Of a stretch of DNA of 64,000 nucleotides, positions 26,836-37,162 are shown piece after piece; the first letter of the stretch is position 1, and each line of letters starts with the position of its first letter. Both the position numbers and the translations under genes were made by a program. The notes beneath the pieces were generated by a model. It searched no databases. It was not told the DNA's origin and was given only the letters and a program-made list of their open reading frames with translations. The stretch comes from Mesorhizobium sp. DCY119. Its GTDB lineage: Bacteria; Pseudomonadota; Alphaproteobacteria; Rhizobiales; Rhizobiaceae. The stretch is from assembly GCF_003590645.1 (NCBI RefSeq), contig NZ_CP031834.1, positions 3,968,501-4,032,500 of the forward strand, in the 5' to 3' direction.

Positions 26836-27876
26836 ATGGTAACCAGCGCGATGAACGATGAGCAATCAAATGCGCTGCTGCTGGCCGCCTATAATCAGAA
26901 TTGGGAGACTTTCCGCTCCCTCAATAATCTGATGTGGCAAATTCCGCTGATTGCAATGACCCTGACAGGAGGACTCTGGTTCGGTGTCTCCACTGTCAAA
27001 GACATGCCCTTCTTTGCGGCCGGCCTATTGTTCCTCGCAGGTTGCGGGAACGTCGGCCTCATGCTGACGCTACGCCGCCTTCGTTACATCATGGCCCAGT
27101 ACCTCCAATGGTCGAAGACAACGTTTGCAGCAGGCCATGTCTCTGCACCTGGTGGACCCTGGTTTACCGGGAACGAGACGGTTCGCCACATATTCCAAAC
27201 GCTCCTCGGATTGGCGGCGACCACCAGCTTCGTGCTACTCGTTGTAACAATGACAGAGAACACCCTCCCCCATGGCGCGCCGGCCGGCGACCAGGCGATC
27301 GCCTATTATGACCGTCATGCGGAAGAACTCGCCGACAGCTATGAGGGCATCTCGTTCGAGAATACCCACCCAGCCCTGGCGAGTATGCTGGCAGGCAAGC
27401 CGCCAATGCGGATTTTGGATGTCGGTGCCGGCACCGGCCGCGATGCGGCGGCGCTCGCGCAGCTTGGCCATCACGTGGTTGCGGTTGATCCCTCCGCCAA
27501 TATGCTGAAGTTGGCGCAAACCCTCCATCGAGATACACGTATAGAGTGGCTGTCGGACGCCCTCCCCGGCCTCAACAAGGTTCGGGGTGAGCCATTCGAT
27601 ATCGTGCTGTTGAGTGCGGTTTGGATGCACATCCCGCCCTCAGAACGGGCTCAAGCTCTTAGGCGGATTTCGGCACTGATCACGCCGTCGGGCAAGATCT
27701 ATATCAGCCTCCGCATGGGGCCTGGTGATCCCGCCCGGGGTATCTGGCCGGTCAGTTCTGACGAAGTCGACAGGTTGGCCGCGACCCAGGGCCTCACGAT
27801 GACTAATCTAGGAGCACAACCCGACCTGCTCGGTCGCGCCGAGGTCTACTGGGAGACACTACTCGTCGGCAGGTAA
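26836..27876 (+). CDS. Membrane-anchored class I SAM methyltransferase
   Basis: A 346-aa fusion. The N-terminal ~140 residues hold three hydrophobic segments (LMWQIPLIAMTLTGGLWFG; FAAGLLFLAGCGNVGLMLTL; LLGLAATTSFVLLVVTM). The C-terminal half is a Rossmann methyltransferase with motif I ILDVGAGTGRDAAALA and post-motif VVAVDPSANML. The start at 26836 is uncertain (26851 is possible). Divergent from dndB across the shared repeats. Small two- or three-helix membrane domains fused to enzymes occur in defence islands as membrane effectors, but the substrate (nucleic acid, tellurite or small molecule) cannot be told. Confidence 0.78.
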   Translation: MVTSAMNDEQSNALLLAAYNQNWETFRSLNNLMWQIPLIAMTLTGGLWFGVSTVKDMPFFAAGLLFLAGCGNVGLMLTLRRLRYIMAQYLQWSKTTFAAGHVSAPGGPWFTGNETVRHIFQTLLGLAATTSFVLLVVTMTENTLPHGAPAGDQAIAYYDRHAEELADSYEGISFENTHPALASMLAGKPPMRILDVGAGTGRDAAALAQLGHHVVAVDPSANMLKLAQTLHRDTRIEWLSDALPGLNKVRGEPFDIVLLSAVWMHIPPSERAQALRRISALITPSGKIYISLRMGPGDPARGIWPVSSDEVDRLAATQGLTMTNLGAQPDLLGRAEVYWETLLVGR

Positions 27877-28046
27877 TTGCCATTGCCGGCCCACGCAAGT
27901 GGCCCTGGAAGCTTGATCTTTGTGTCGCTCGGCACTCCACAAACTTTTCGCGACTTTGAAGAGCAAGACTTCGCCGTTCTCGCGCCAAAGCTGGAGGACA
28001 AGGAGTGCTCTATCGACACCCGCGTTCGAGACTGTAGTCTGCGGTA

Positions 28047-29099
28047 ATGACTTTTAACGGCGATCCAGCAAAGCCGCTACCGCGAGGAAAAGCACGAGGT
28101 GAGCGCGGAGGGAGCACCGGCTATCTGCGGCTGCGCTCGTTCCTCAACGATTCCATGTCGATGAGCCATGTATATCAGCCTCTGATGATCAGGACGATCC
28201 TGGCCGGCGGCGGCGCGGCCACGCGCCGTCAGATTGCCGCCAACTTCCTCGCGGCGGACCTCAGCCAGCTCGAATACTATGAGCAGATTACCAGAGGCTA
28301 TCCGACTCATACGCTCAAGCGTCATGGCATCATCGAGCACAGCCGGGGCGTCTATCGCTTCTCCCAAGATATCCCCGTGCTCAACGAGTGGGAGCGTGCA
28401 TCGCTGATGGCGTTGTGTGATGCCAAGGTCGCTGAATATGTCGCCCAGCGTCAGGACGCCATCTGGCATCATCGCTCGCAGAATTTCGACCCCATTCCCG
28501 GTACCCTCCGTTACGAAGTCCTCAAGCGAGCGCATGGGCGATGCGAGGCGTGCGGTATCAGCAATCAGGAGCGAGCGCTCCAAGTTGACCATATCATCCC
28601 CCGCACTAGAGGTGGGTCGAATGATCTGTTCAATCTGCAGGCTTTGTGTAGCGTCTGTAATGCGCAGAAGCTCGATCGAGATACTACGGACTTCCATTCC
28701 GCGCGCATCGCTTACGCGCTGCGCGACGACAGCTGTCCGTTCTGTACCTTGCCCGGCGAGCGGATAGTAGCCAAGAACGAACTCATCCTTGCGATCCGTG
28801 ATGCCAATCCAGTTACTGCAGGCCACACACTGCTAATCCCGCATCGTCATGTTGAAGATCAGACGGGCCTATCGCAGCCTGAGATCAATGCTCTGCATGC
28901 GCTCCAGACGCAAATTATCGGTCAGCTTAGGGAGGAGGACACTACAATCAGCGGATTCAACTTCGGCAGCAACGCCGGCGCACCAGCCGGTCAGACGATT
29001 TTCCACTGCCACATTCATCTCATCCCGAGGCGAATTGGGGACATGGAGAACCCGAGGGGTGGCGTTCGTGGGGTAATCCCTAACCGTCAGGTATACTAG
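28047..29099 (+). CDS. HNH endonuclease-HIT domain fusion protein
   Basis: A 350-aa protein. Residues ~40-150 are an unassigned helical N-terminal region, followed by an HNH nuclease (CEACGISNQ, VDHIIPRTRGGSNDLFNLQ, CSVCNAQK, about 165-210). The C-terminal ~110 residues are a HIT-family nucleotide hydrolase/transferase domain (CPFCTL, then the histidine triad HCHIHLIP near 320). Both active sites look complete. The N-terminal start is uncertain; ATGs at 28155 and 28161 are alternatives. Its place between dndB and a second DGQHR gene suggests a phosphorothioate-linked or otherwise defensive nuclease. Confidence 0.85.
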   Translation: MTFNGDPAKPLPRGKARGERGGSTGYLRLRSFLNDSMSMSHVYQPLMIRTILAGGGAATRRQIAANFLAADLSQLEYYEQITRGYPTHTLKRHGIIEHSRGVYRFSQDIPVLNEWERASLMALCDAKVAEYVAQRQDAIWHHRSQNFDPIPGTLRYEVLKRAHGRCEACGISNQERALQVDHIIPRTRGGSNDLFNLQALCSVCNAQKLDRDTTDFHSARIAYALRDDSCPFCTLPGERIVAKNELILAIRDANPVTAGHTLLIPHRHVEDQTGLSQPEINALHALQTQIIGQLREEDTTISGFNFGSNAGAPAGQTIFHCHIHLIPRRIGDMENPRGGVRGVIPNRQVY

Positions 29100-29124
29100 C
29101 CGGGGTACAATAGCCGGATTGTGC

Positions 29125-30360
29125 TCATGCTATCTTGGCCGGCAGCCGCACTCTCGTTCCGGCGACCTCCTTGTAGTCGGCCAGCAACTTCGAGTCGCTG
29201 CCGAGACCGGCCATGTGGAACATTAGCCGCCGCAAGAGCGGCTTGCCACGGGGAACTATCACGCCACGCGCTGGATCCCAGATTACCCCACGGTATGGCG
29301 GGGCTGAAATGTCCACTGGCATTGCTCTTAGCTTCGCGACTGCCTGCGGGATAGTGAGTTCACGCTCATCGGCAAAGGCGACAACAGTCCGGGTGAAGTT
29401 CTCGAGCCCGATGGAGCGGAAAAGGATATGCCCTCCGCTCGCACTACGGTGCTTCCTCGTGACCGCTCTGGGGTCTTCGGCCGTCCTCACATCTGCCACC
29501 GCTTTGAATGCCGTGGCCAGCGCGGAAAAGTAGTCGGTCGCCAGCTCGTGGAAATGATCCAGCCGGGCATCGGGCGGGCGATTGAAGCGTAATGTCCTAT
29601 CAGACCGCTTTCCGATCTCATGAAGGAACAAAATCTTGAGGACGTCGTAGAGCGTGGCGATCGTCATCAAGGCGGTTTTGTTCGCGACGGGCATGCTCAG
29701 GCTTGAAATCACTGCCGTGCGCGGATCCCGGAAGGCGGAATCATTCTCAACTAGACGCCGGGCTACGATCGCCATCGCGTCATCCTCGTCGAGTGCAATG
29801 ATGTCGAGCTTCTGCACCGGTACAGCAGTCTTGTTGAGCGTAGTGAACAACCGACGCGTTCTTCGCCTGCCGGCGGCATCGTTGCGATGTGCCACTAGGA
29901 CCACAGGGAGGGTGTCGTCGCCGAAGTCCAGGTCCTCACTAGTTGCTTGGCGAATTCCGGCGAGGCGATGCTGTCCGTCCAGGGCGAAAATGCGTTCCTT
30001 TCCCGAGAGCATCAGGAATCCAATTCCCTCCTGGGCTTGCTCCGATAGCAACCGCAGGCGCGACGGGTCGCTTGGCGCCCGGAAATTACCGATTTCCAGC
30101 CATTCCGGGGATCCGCCATATGTGGCGAGGACCAGTGAGTTGAAGAACCGGTCAGGCGTATTCGACAAGTATTCGGCGATATGCTTTGCCCGCTTGCCGG
30201 TCAGGCGGCGTTGGATGAGCGCTGACAGAGCTTTGTCGGGATGAATCTCCTCGGCGTAGCGCACGCGGGCACCAATTTCTGCGACAGGGACGATGCAGAC
30301 ATAGTAAACCCAGGTTCCGAAGGAACCCCTGAGCGCCGCGAGGGTGAGCGAGCCCGGCAT
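29125..30360 (-). CDS. Second DGQHR-domain protein (DndB-like)
   Basis: A 411-aa protein with FALDGQHRLAGIRQ near residue 128, the motif that defines the DGQHR/DndB family, and the family's LTGKRAKHIAEYLSN segment upstream. It is longer and clearly diverged from the dndB product. Transcribed with a GIY-YIG nuclease gene whose stop lies 4 nt before its ATG, and convergent with the HNH-HIT gene. DGQHR proteins occur with dnd and in other mobile-element defence contexts; here it could be a regulator or the specificity partner of the nuclease. Confidence 0.87.
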   Translation of the reverse strand: MPGSLTLAALRGSFGTWVYYVCIVPVAEIGARVRYAEEIHPDKALSALIQRRLTGKRAKHIAEYLSNTPDRFFNSLVLATYGGSPEWLEIGNFRAPSDPSRLRLLSEQAQEGIGFLMLSGKERIFALDGQHRLAGIRQATSEDLDFGDDTLPVVLVAHRNDAAGRRRTRRLFTTLNKTAVPVQKLDIIALDEDDAMAIVARRLVENDSAFRDPRTAVISSLSMPVANKTALMTIATLYDVLKILFLHEIGKRSDRTLRFNRPPDARLDHFHELATDYFSALATAFKAVADVRTAEDPRAVTRKHRSASGGHILFRSIGLENFTRTVVAFADERELTIPQAVAKLRAMPVDISAPPYRGVIWDPARGVIVPRGKPLLRRLMFHMAGLGSDSKLLADYKEVAGTRVRLPAKIA

Positions 30361-30364
30361 CAGC

Positions 30365-30871
30365 TTAGAAGGCCGCTATGATAGTGGGAGCAAGGTCGGC
30401 GTCGAAGTCCGTTCGGTTGACGGGAGGAATGACGGCGCTGATGAAGGCTGTCTCCATCATCTCTAGATCCACGTTCGCCTGCGGCAAGGGTACGAAATTA
30501 AAAAACAGATCATTCCGCCAGTTCTCCAACAAGAACCTGATTCTTGCCCTTCCTGTGTCGTTCCGCTGGTGGCCTAGATACTGCCCGAACCTCTTTCTGA
30601 GATTTGCATTCTTTGATTCGTGCCCGGTGATTCCGACGTACATCATGTATCCGTGGATCGGTAGCTTGCTGGGATCGAGTTCGACAGTAAATACGTAAAT
30701 TCCTCGCTCCGTGGGCACGAGAGCCTGGCTCCCTTTTTGGAAACGCACCTTTTGCCATTGTAGCTTGTGGCGACTCTTGAACCGACGCCAACGGCCTATG
30801 TCCATGTGGAACGCCGCAAATTCGCCCTTCAGCTTCTTTGTCGACCTGACCAGATCAAGCTTGCCTGCCAC
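30365..30871 (-). CDS. GIY-YIG nuclease-like protein
   Basis: A 168-aa protein with the GIY-YIG fold markers in order: ERGIYVFTVEL (GIY), GYMMYVGITG (YIG as YVG), NLRKRFGQYLG (catalytic Arg region), LEMMETAFISAV (catalytic Glu) and PPVNRTDF (Asn). All residues expected for single-strand scission chemistry are present. First gene of a two-gene operon with the DGQHR protein; this pairing suggests a compact nuclease plus DNA-recognition unit. Confidence 0.82.
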   Translation of the reverse strand: MAGKLDLVRSTKKLKGEFAAFHMDIGRWRRFKSRHKLQWQKVRFQKGSQALVPTERGIYVFTVELDPSKLPIHGYMMYVGITGHESKNANLRKRFGQYLGHQRNDTGRARIRFLLENWRNDLFFNFVPLPQANVDLEMMETAFISAVIPPVNRTDFDADLAPTIIAAF

Positions 30872-31197
30872 TCGTCTTAACCCCCCGCGATTCTATCGAT
30901 CCAATGCAATATATTCGCCCGCTATCAACAAAATTTGGATTAACTTGCGACGGGACGTGCTGTCACCTGCCCTGAGTTTGAGCAAGCCGTGAGACATGAT
31001 CAACACCTTCGGCCTGCGTGAAGGGTGCTGAACGGCGCGAGTATCGAGAGCGCAGCACTGCAAAAGCTCAAGACGTTACCCAGATTCGCAATAGCGTCGG
31101 CGTTCGCTTGAAAGCTCGGTCTTTCGAGCCCCTGTTGAGGACAACCCAGTCGCCAGTGTCGAAGTCCCTGCCCAAACCCGCTACAGCGACGCGACGG
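30872..31197. other. Gene-free stretch upstream of the GIY-YIG gene
   Basis: About 325 nt with no convincing gene on either strand. It should contain the promoter of the GIY-YIG/DGQHR operon (30872-30960 is locally AT-rich). The part nearest 31197 may be the decayed remainder of the dinB fragment described next; minus-strand ORFs there change frame repeatedly and show no recognisable domain. Confidence 0.35.
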
Positions 31198-31432
31198 CGG
31201 CATGGCCGCAGCGCAGATCGGCGTGGGCGCGGTGATCGAGGGCATGTCCGATCGCACCCGGAACTTTCTGCCCTCAAAGTTGGCAGCGGCTACGACACGC
31301 GCGCTGCCGAGCCACCGACCGCCACCGGCTTGCCGCGCAGATCCGGGTCGTCGCGCTGTTCGACCGAGGCAAAGAAGGCATCCATGTCGATGATCTTCCG
31401 AAGGATGGCCGTGCCCTGCCTCCTCCGCTTAT
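31198..31432 (-). pseudogene. dinB: DNA polymerase IV (dinB) 5' fragment, frameshifted
   Basis: On the minus strand the sequence reads [20 protein letters not shown] then [15 protein letters not shown], the unmistakable N-terminus of a Y-family polymerase (normally [20 protein letters not shown]). Two codons of the KIIHIDMD motif are missing. After GSAAR a one-base deletion puts a stop in frame, and the expected continuation [20 protein letters not shown] is in the next frame. Homology ends near 31198, so only ~80 codons of ~360 remain. A relic beside the intact imuABC cassette. Confidence 0.82.
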
Positions 31433-31576
31433 CTTCCTGACCGTTGTCAATTCGCCCACAGCGCCGTCCCTGCGTCAGCGGTCGGCATAGCAAAATATAC
31501 CACAACTCGATGGAGTGCAGTCTGGGATCAACTTCGATGCGCCGCGACGAGTCCGATTGACTCCTGCACTCCAAGA

Positions 31577-31591
31577 GAACAAATAAGGAAC
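31577..31591. promoter_or_regulatory. Alphaproteobacterial LexA (SOS) box
   Basis: GAAC-AAATAAG-GAAC at 31577-31591 matches the direct-repeat SOS box of Alphaproteobacteria (GTTC-N7-GTTC, here as its complement). It lies 49 nt before the imuA ATG, where LexA would block the imuA-imuB-dnaE2 promoter until DNA damage. Confidence 0.85.
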
Positions 31592-31640
31592 ATATCAGCC
31601 CCGAAATCCATTGGGAAGACTGTTTGAGAGTAATTGATTC

Positions 31641-32402
31641 ATGGGTCAGCCCGCCGCCAGCCCTGCTATCGCTGCGCTTCGTGAGCGAATCGCACGCCTC
31701 GAAGGCGGGCCGGCGCGCAACCGCGCGACGCTTCCGTTCGGCGTTCCCTCGATCGACAAGGCCCTGCCGGGAGGCGGGCTGGCGCTCGGTGCATTGCATG
31801 AGGTCGCGGGCGGCCGCAACGGGGCGATCGATGGCGCAGCGGCAGCGCTGTTTGCCGCCGGCGTCGCCGCGCGCACGAAACGCAAAGTGCTCTGGTGTGT
31901 CACCCGGCAGGATCTCTTCGCCCCTGCCCTCGCCCAGGCCGGACTGCTGCCCGGCCGCGTCGTCTATTTCGAGGCCGGTGACGAAGCCTCGGTGCTCACC
32001 TGCTTCGAGGAAGGTCTTCGCCATGGCGGCTTAGGAGCCGTCGTCGCCGAGCTGGCGCGCTTGTCCATGGCGGCGTCCCGCCGGCTGCAACTGGCCGCCG
32101 AGACGTCCGGCGCTATCGGTATCGCCATCCGCCGCTGGCGTCGACAGATCGAGGCGACCGATTTTGGACAACCGACCGCCGCGGTCAGCCGCTGGCGCGT
32201 GACCGCCCTTCCCTCCCGCCCCTTGCCAGTCCCCGGCGTTGGCCGCGCACGCTGGCAGCTTGAACTGATCCGGGTGCGGGCTGGAGAGAGCGCCGATTTT
32301 GAAGTGGAGGCCTGCGATGACAAGGGTCGTCTCGCTCTATTTTCCGACCTGGCCGACCGATCGTCAGCGGCGCGCAATGGGCCAGTCCGCGCCATCGGCT
32401 GA
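31641..32402 (+). CDS. imuA: ImuA, SOS mutagenesis cassette protein
   Basis: A 253-aa RecA/SulA-like protein ([29 protein letters not shown]), first gene of the translesion-synthesis cassette. ImuA acts with ImuB and DnaE2 in damage-induced mutagenesis; it keeps the RecA core fold without a canonical Walker A lysine. Directly downstream of the SOS box. Its last 86 nt overlap imuB in another frame. Confidence 0.92.
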   Translation: MGQPAASPAIAALRERIARLEGGPARNRATLPFGVPSIDKALPGGGLALGALHEVAGGRNGAIDGAAAALFAAGVAARTKRKVLWCVTRQDLFAPALAQAGLLPGRVVYFEAGDEASVLTCFEEGLRHGGLGAVVAELARLSMAASRRLQLAAETSGAIGIAIRRWRRQIEATDFGQPTAAVSRWRVTALPSRPLPVPGVGRARWQLELIRVRAGESADFEVEACDDKGRLALFSDLADRSSAARNGPVRAIG

Positions 32403-33837
32403 AACGCCGATCGTCATGCTCGGCCGGCAGGGAAACCGGCGGATCGTGCTGGCGGCCGATGTGGCGGCGCGCGCGGCGGGGCTGCGAGTCGGCATACCGG
32501 CGAGCAAGGCGCAGGTTCTTGTGCCTGGCCTCCTGAGTTTTGACCTGGATCCGGCAGGCGATGCCGAGGCGCTCGACAGAACGGCGCTCTGGTCGCTGCG
32601 CTATGCGCCGATCGTCGCCGCCGATCCGCCCGATGGCCTGATCATCGACACCACCGGCGCCGAGCATTTGCATGGTGGCGAGGAGACGATGCTCGAGGGG
32701 TTGGTGTCGCGCATGGCAGCGTCCGGCATAGCGGCCCGGGCGGCGGTGGCCGGCACGTGGGGCGCCGCCCACGCCTGTGCGCGTTTCCTGGCCAGACCCA
32801 CCTTCGTCGCACCCGCGCGACAGGATGCGGCGATGATGCGCGATCTGCCGATCGGCGCCCTGCGTCTTCCTCCTGACATTGTCGAAGGCCTTCATGCGCT
32901 CGGCTTCGAGCGCGTGGCCGACGTCGAGGCGGCTCCGCGCGCCTCTCTCACCCTGCGCTTCGGGCCCGAGCTCGGCCGCCGTCTCGACCAGGCGACAGGC
33001 CGGCGCAGCGAACCCTTCGATCCCATCCGGTCTCCCGAACTCGTCGAGGTGCGCCGAGCCTTCGGCGAGCCCATCGGCGCCGCCGAGACCATCGCCCGCT
33101 ATACCGGCAAGCTCGTCACAGCCCTCTGCGAAGCGCTTGAGGCCGAGGGGCTCGGCGCCCGCCGGCTCGACCTGCTGCTTCACCGCGTCGACAACCGCAT
33201 CGAGGCCATTCGCGTCGGCACCGCCGTCCCGGTGCGCGACGTCAAGCGGCTGAGCCGGCTCCTCACCGACCGCATCGAAACAGTCGATCCCGGCTTCGGC
33301 ATCGAGTTGATGACGCTGACCGCGACGCTCGCCGAGCCCTTCGGAGCCAGGCAGATCATCTCTTCGCTGGTCGAGGAACCGGAGCCCGACATCGCCGATC
33401 TCATCGACACGCTCGCCAATCGCATCGGCGAACAGCGGCTCTATCGGTTTTCCCCAGTCGAGAGCGACGTGCCCGAACGCTCGTTTCGCCGCGTAGCGGC
33501 GACCGCGCCCGATGACGGGACAAGCTGGCCGGGCGAATGGCCCCGCCCGCCGCGCCTGCTTGCGCATCCCGAACCCATCGAGACCATGGCCCTGCTGCCC
33601 GACCACCCGCCGGTCTGGTTCAGCTGGCGCGGTATCCGGCGTCGTGTCGCGCACGCCGACGGTCCCGAACGCGTGTTTGGCGAATGGTGGCGGCGCGATG
33701 CCGAACTGATCGCCGTCCGCGACTATTTTAAGGTCGAGGACGAGTCAGGCGATCGTTTCTGGATCTACCGCGCCGGCGATGGCGAAGATCCGGATACGGG
33801 CTCCCACAAGTGGTTCCTGCATGGGGTCTTCGCATGA
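32317..33837 (+). CDS. imuB: ImuB, inactive Y-family polymerase-like hub protein
   Basis: A 506-aa DinB-like protein beginning [15 protein letters not shown]. The acidic catalytic residues of Y-family polymerases are not evident at the expected sites, as is usual for ImuB, which acts as the beta-clamp-binding scaffold for DnaE2. The start at 32317 has GGAGG six nt upstream; an in-frame ATG at 32299 lacks one. It ends ATGA-coupled to dnaE2. Confidence 0.92.
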   Translation: MTRVVSLYFPTWPTDRQRRAMGQSAPSAETPIVMLGRQGNRRIVLAADVAARAAGLRVGIPASKAQVLVPGLLSFDLDPAGDAEALDRTALWSLRYAPIVAADPPDGLIIDTTGAEHLHGGEETMLEGLVSRMAASGIAARAAVAGTWGAAHACARFLARPTFVAPARQDAAMMRDLPIGALRLPPDIVEGLHALGFERVADVEAAPRASLTLRFGPELGRRLDQATGRRSEPFDPIRSPELVEVRRAFGEPIGAAETIARYTGKLVTALCEALEAEGLGARRLDLLLHRVDNRIEAIRVGTAVPVRDVKRLSRLLTDRIETVDPGFGIELMTLTATLAEPFGARQIISSLVEEPEPDIADLIDTLANRIGEQRLYRFSPVESDVPERSFRRVAATAPDDGTSWPGEWPRPPRLLAHPEPIETMALLPDHPPVWFSWRGIRRRVAHADGPERVFGEWWRRDAELIAVRDYFKVEDESGDRFWIYRAGDGEDPDTGSHKWFLHGVFA

Positions 33838-36800
33838 CCGCCCCGCGCTATGCCGAGTTGCAGGTCACCAGCCACTTTTCGTTTTTGCGCGGCGCCAGCT
33901 CTTGCGATGACCTCTTCGCGCAGGCTGCCAGGCTCGGCATCGAGGCTTTGGCGGTCGTCGACCGCAATTCGCTCGCCGGCATCGTCCGAGCCCATCAGGC
34001 CGCCAAGGACACTGGCATCAGGCTCATCGTCGGCTGCCGCCTCGATCTGGTTGATGGCATGTCCGTGCTGGTCTATCCGACCGACCGGGCCGCCTATTCC
34101 CGGCTCTGCCGGCTGCTGACCCTGGGCAAGAAACGCGGCGGCAAGGCAAAGTGCCTGCTCAAATGGAGCGACCTCGCCGACTACGCCGAAGGCCTGATCG
34201 CGATCCTCGTTCCCGATCCCGCCGACGACACTTGCGCGCTGCAACTGCGCCGACTGCGGGAGACCTTCAGCGACCGCGCCCATCTGGCACTCACATTGCG
34301 CCGCCGCCCCAACGACCAGCTTCGCCTGCATGAACTCGCCAACCTGGCCACCAGGATGCGGGTTCCGACGGTGGTGACGAACGACGTTCTGTTCCACGAG
34401 CCCGGCCGGCGCATCCTGCAGGACGTAGTGACGGCCATTCGCCACAACATCACCATCGACGAGTTGGGGTTCCGGCGCGAGCGCCATGCCGACCGCTATC
34501 TCAAGCCGCCCGAGGAAATGGCACGGCTGTTCTCGCGCTACCCGGAAGCGCTCGCGCGCACGCTCGAGATCGCTCGGCAATGCCGCTTCTCGCTTGACGA
34601 ACTCGCGTATCAATATCCCGAAGAGAAGATGCTGCCCGGCCTGACGGCGCAGCAGGCTTTGGAACAGCTCACTTGGCAAGGCGCGGAGCGGCGCTATCCC
34701 GAGGGCGTACCCGACAAGGTGGTGGCGCTCATCAAGCACGAACTGCGCCTGATCGAGACCCTGCGATACGCCCCCTACTTTCTGACCGTGAACGCCATCG
34801 TGCAGTTCGCGCGCAGTAGGGACATCCTGTGCCAGGGCCGAGGATCGGCCGCCAATTCCGCCGTCTGCTACGTGCTCGGCATCACCAGCATCGATCCCGA
34901 GCGCAACAATCTGCTGTTCGAGCGCTTCGTCTCGCAGGAGCGCAACGAACCCCCGGATATCGATGTCGACTTCGAGCATGAGCGGCGCGAGATCGTCATG
35001 CAGTGGGTCTACGAGACCTATGGTCGCGACCACAGTGCGCTGTGCTCGACGGTGGTGCGCTATCACACCAAAGGTGCGGTCCGCGATATCGGCAAGGCCC
35101 TCGGCCTGCCCGAGGACGTCACCAAGATGCTCTCGTCCCAGGTCTGGGGCCACGGCGAAGGCATCGACGAAACCCGCGCCCGGGAGCTCAATCTCAACCT
35201 GGCTGATCGCCGGCTGCGGTTGACGCTCGAACTCGCGCAGCAACTCGAGGGTACACCACGCCACCTGTCGCAACATCCGGGCGGCTTCGTTCTGACCAAC
35301 GACCGGCTCGACGACCTGGCGCCGATCGAGCCGGCCCGCATGGTCGATCGTCAGGTCATCGAGTGGGACAAGGACGACATCGACATTCTGAAGTTCATGA
35401 AGGTCGACGTCCTGGCCCTCGGCATGCTCACCTGCATGAAGCGCAGCTTCGATCTGCTGGCCGAACACAAGGGGATGACCCTCGACCTGGCCACCATCCC
35501 GGCCGAAGACCCGGCGATCTACGCCATGATCCGCAAGGCGGACACGATCGGCGTCTTCCAGATCGAGAGCCGCGCCCAGATGTCGATGCTGCCCCGCATC
35601 AAACCGCGCACCTTCTACGACCTGGTCGTCGAGGTCGCCATCGTGCGGCCCGGCCCCATCCAGGGCGACATGGTCCACCCTTATCTCCGCCGCCGCGAAG
35701 GTAAGGAACCGGTCGAGTTTCCAACGCCCGAGCTCGAGCGCGTGCTCGGCAAGACCTTGGGTGTTCCGCTGTTCCAGGAGCAGGCCATGCAGGTCGCCAT
35801 GGTCTGCGCCGGCTTTTCCGCCGGCGAGGCCGATCAGTTGCGCCGCGCCATGGCCACGTTCAAGCACACCGGCGGCGTCAGCAAGTTCGGCGACAAGCTG
35901 ATCGGGGGAATGATCGCCAACGGCTACACGCCGGAATTCGCGGCCACCACCTTCAAGCAACTGGAGGGCTTCGGCAGCTATGGCTTCCCCGAGAGCCACG
36001 CCGCCAGCTTTGCGCTCATCGCCTACGCCTCGAGCTGGATGAAATGCCATCATCCCGATGTCTTTTGCTGCGCGCTGCTCAACTCCCAGCCGATGGGTTT
36101 CTACCTGCCGGCCCAGATCGTGCGCGATGCCCGCGACCATGACGTTGAGATCCGCCCCGTCTGCATCAATGCCAGCCGGTGGGACTGCACGCTGGAGCCG
36201 ATTGGCGAGGATGGAGCCTTTGCCGTCCGCCTCGGCCTGCGCCTGGTCAAGGGCCTGGCCAATGCCGACGCAGCCGCGATCGCCGCGGCCCGAGCCGACG
36301 AGCCCTTCGCCTCCATCGACGATCTTTGGCACCGCGCCGGCGTGCCGGCGGCATCGCTCGTCCAGCTCGCCGAGGCCGATGCCTTCCGTCCCAGCCTGGG
36401 CCTGGCGCGCCGCGAGGCTTTATGGGCGCTCAAGGGCCTGCGTGACGAACCCTTGCCGCTCTTTGCGGCCGCCTCGGCCCGCGAGCGGCAGACAGTGTCG
36501 GAAATTCACGAGCCTGCCGTGGCGCTGCGGTCGATGACGGCCGGCCGGGAGGTGGTCGAGGACTATGGCCATGTTGGTCTCACCCTGCGCAACCATCCGC
36601 TCTCGTTCCTGCGGGCCGACCTTGCCCGGCGTCGTATTGTCACCTGCGCCGAGGCGATGCAGGCGCGCGATGGCCGCTGGCTGGAATCGGCGGGCCTCGT
36701 CCTGGTCCGCCAACGCCCCGGCTCGGCCAAGGGCGTGATGTTCCTGACCATGGAAGACGAGACCGGCGCTGCCAATGTCGTGGTCTGGGTCAAGGTGTTC

Positions 36801-37100
36801 GAGAAATTTCGTCGCGTGCTGCTCTCCTCCTCGATGCTGAGCGTCAGGGGCAAGATTCAGCGTGAGGGCGAGGTGGTCCACCTCGTCGCGCATCACCTCA
36901 CCGACCTCTCGGGGGAACTCGCCAGCGTCGGCAATCGCGATGTGGCGTTTCCGCTTCCGCATGGGCGGGGCGATGAAGCCCATCATGGCGGCCCAGGCAT
37001 CGATCCGCGCAGCCTGCCCAAGGGCTTCAGACCACGTGACCTTGTCGACCCCACATTGCAGGTCGATCCTATCAAAGTGAAGACGCGGGACTTCCGGTAG
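33834..37100 (+). CDS. dnaE2: Error-prone DNA polymerase DnaE2 (ImuC)
   Basis: A 1088-aa C-family polymerase, the catalytic subunit of the ImuABC mutasome. The N-terminal PHP domain starts [20 protein letters not shown]. The palm carries [17 protein letters not shown] and [12 protein letters not shown], and [15 protein letters not shown] is typical of the family. The start at 33834 (ATGA overlap with imuB) is preferred to 33810, which adds eight unrelated residues. Full length and apparently intact. Confidence 0.95.
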   Translation: MTAPRYAELQVTSHFSFLRGASSCDDLFAQAARLGIEALAVVDRNSLAGIVRAHQAAKDTGIRLIVGCRLDLVDGMSVLVYPTDRAAYSRLCRLLTLGKKRGGKAKCLLKWSDLADYAEGLIAILVPDPADDTCALQLRRLRETFSDRAHLALTLRRRPNDQLRLHELANLATRMRVPTVVTNDVLFHEPGRRILQDVVTAIRHNITIDELGFRRERHADRYLKPPEEMARLFSRYPEALARTLEIARQCRFSLDELAYQYPEEKMLPGLTAQQALEQLTWQGAERRYPEGVPDKVVALIKHELRLIETLRYAPYFLTVNAIVQFARSRDILCQGRGSAANSAVCYVLGITSIDPERNNLLFERFVSQERNEPPDIDVDFEHERREIVMQWVYETYGRDHSALCSTVVRYHTKGAVRDIGKALGLPEDVTKMLSSQVWGHGEGIDETRARELNLNLADRRLRLTLELAQQLEGTPRHLSQHPGGFVLTNDRLDDLAPIEPARMVDRQVIEWDKDDIDILKFMKVDVLALGMLTCMKRSFDLLAEHKGMTLDLATIPAEDPAIYAMIRKADTIGVFQIESRAQMSMLPRIKPRTFYDLVVEVAIVRPGPIQGDMVHPYLRRREGKEPVEFPTPELERVLGKTLGVPLFQEQAMQVAMVCAGFSAGEADQLRRAMATFKHTGGVSKFGDKLIGGMIANGYTPEFAATTFKQLEGFGSYGFPESHAASFALIAYASSWMKCHHPDVFCCALLNSQPMGFYLPAQIVRDARDHDVEIRPVCINASRWDCTLEPIGEDGAFAVRLGLRLVKGLANADAAAIAAARADEPFASIDDLWHRAGVPAASLVQLAEADAFRPSLGLARREALWALKGLRDEPLPLFAAASARERQTVSEIHEPAVALRSMTAGREVVEDYGHVGLTLRNHPLSFLRADLARRRIVTCAEAMQARDGRWLESAGLVLVRQRPGSAKGVMFLTMEDETGAANVVVWVKVFEKFRRVLLSSSMLSVRGKIQREGEVVHLVAHHLTDLSGELASVGNRDVAFPLPHGRGDEAHHGGPGIDPRSLPKGFRPRDLVDPTLQVDPIKVKTRDFR

Positions 37101-37162
37101 ATTCCTGATCGCCGGTGACGCCAATCTCTTGTGAGGACCAACTGTCGATTCAGACCGTCCTC

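Noticed and set aside
31290-32024. 244-codon minus-strand ORF joining the dinB fragment to sequence opposite imuA
   Set aside because: Only the last ~45 codons resemble DinB; the rest is antisense to imuA and crosses the SOS promoter.
33765-36332. 855-codon open frame on the minus strand opposite dnaE2
   Set aside because: It is the high-GC shadow of dnaE2; no family match, no ribosome-binding site, and the plus-strand protein is a complete polymerase.
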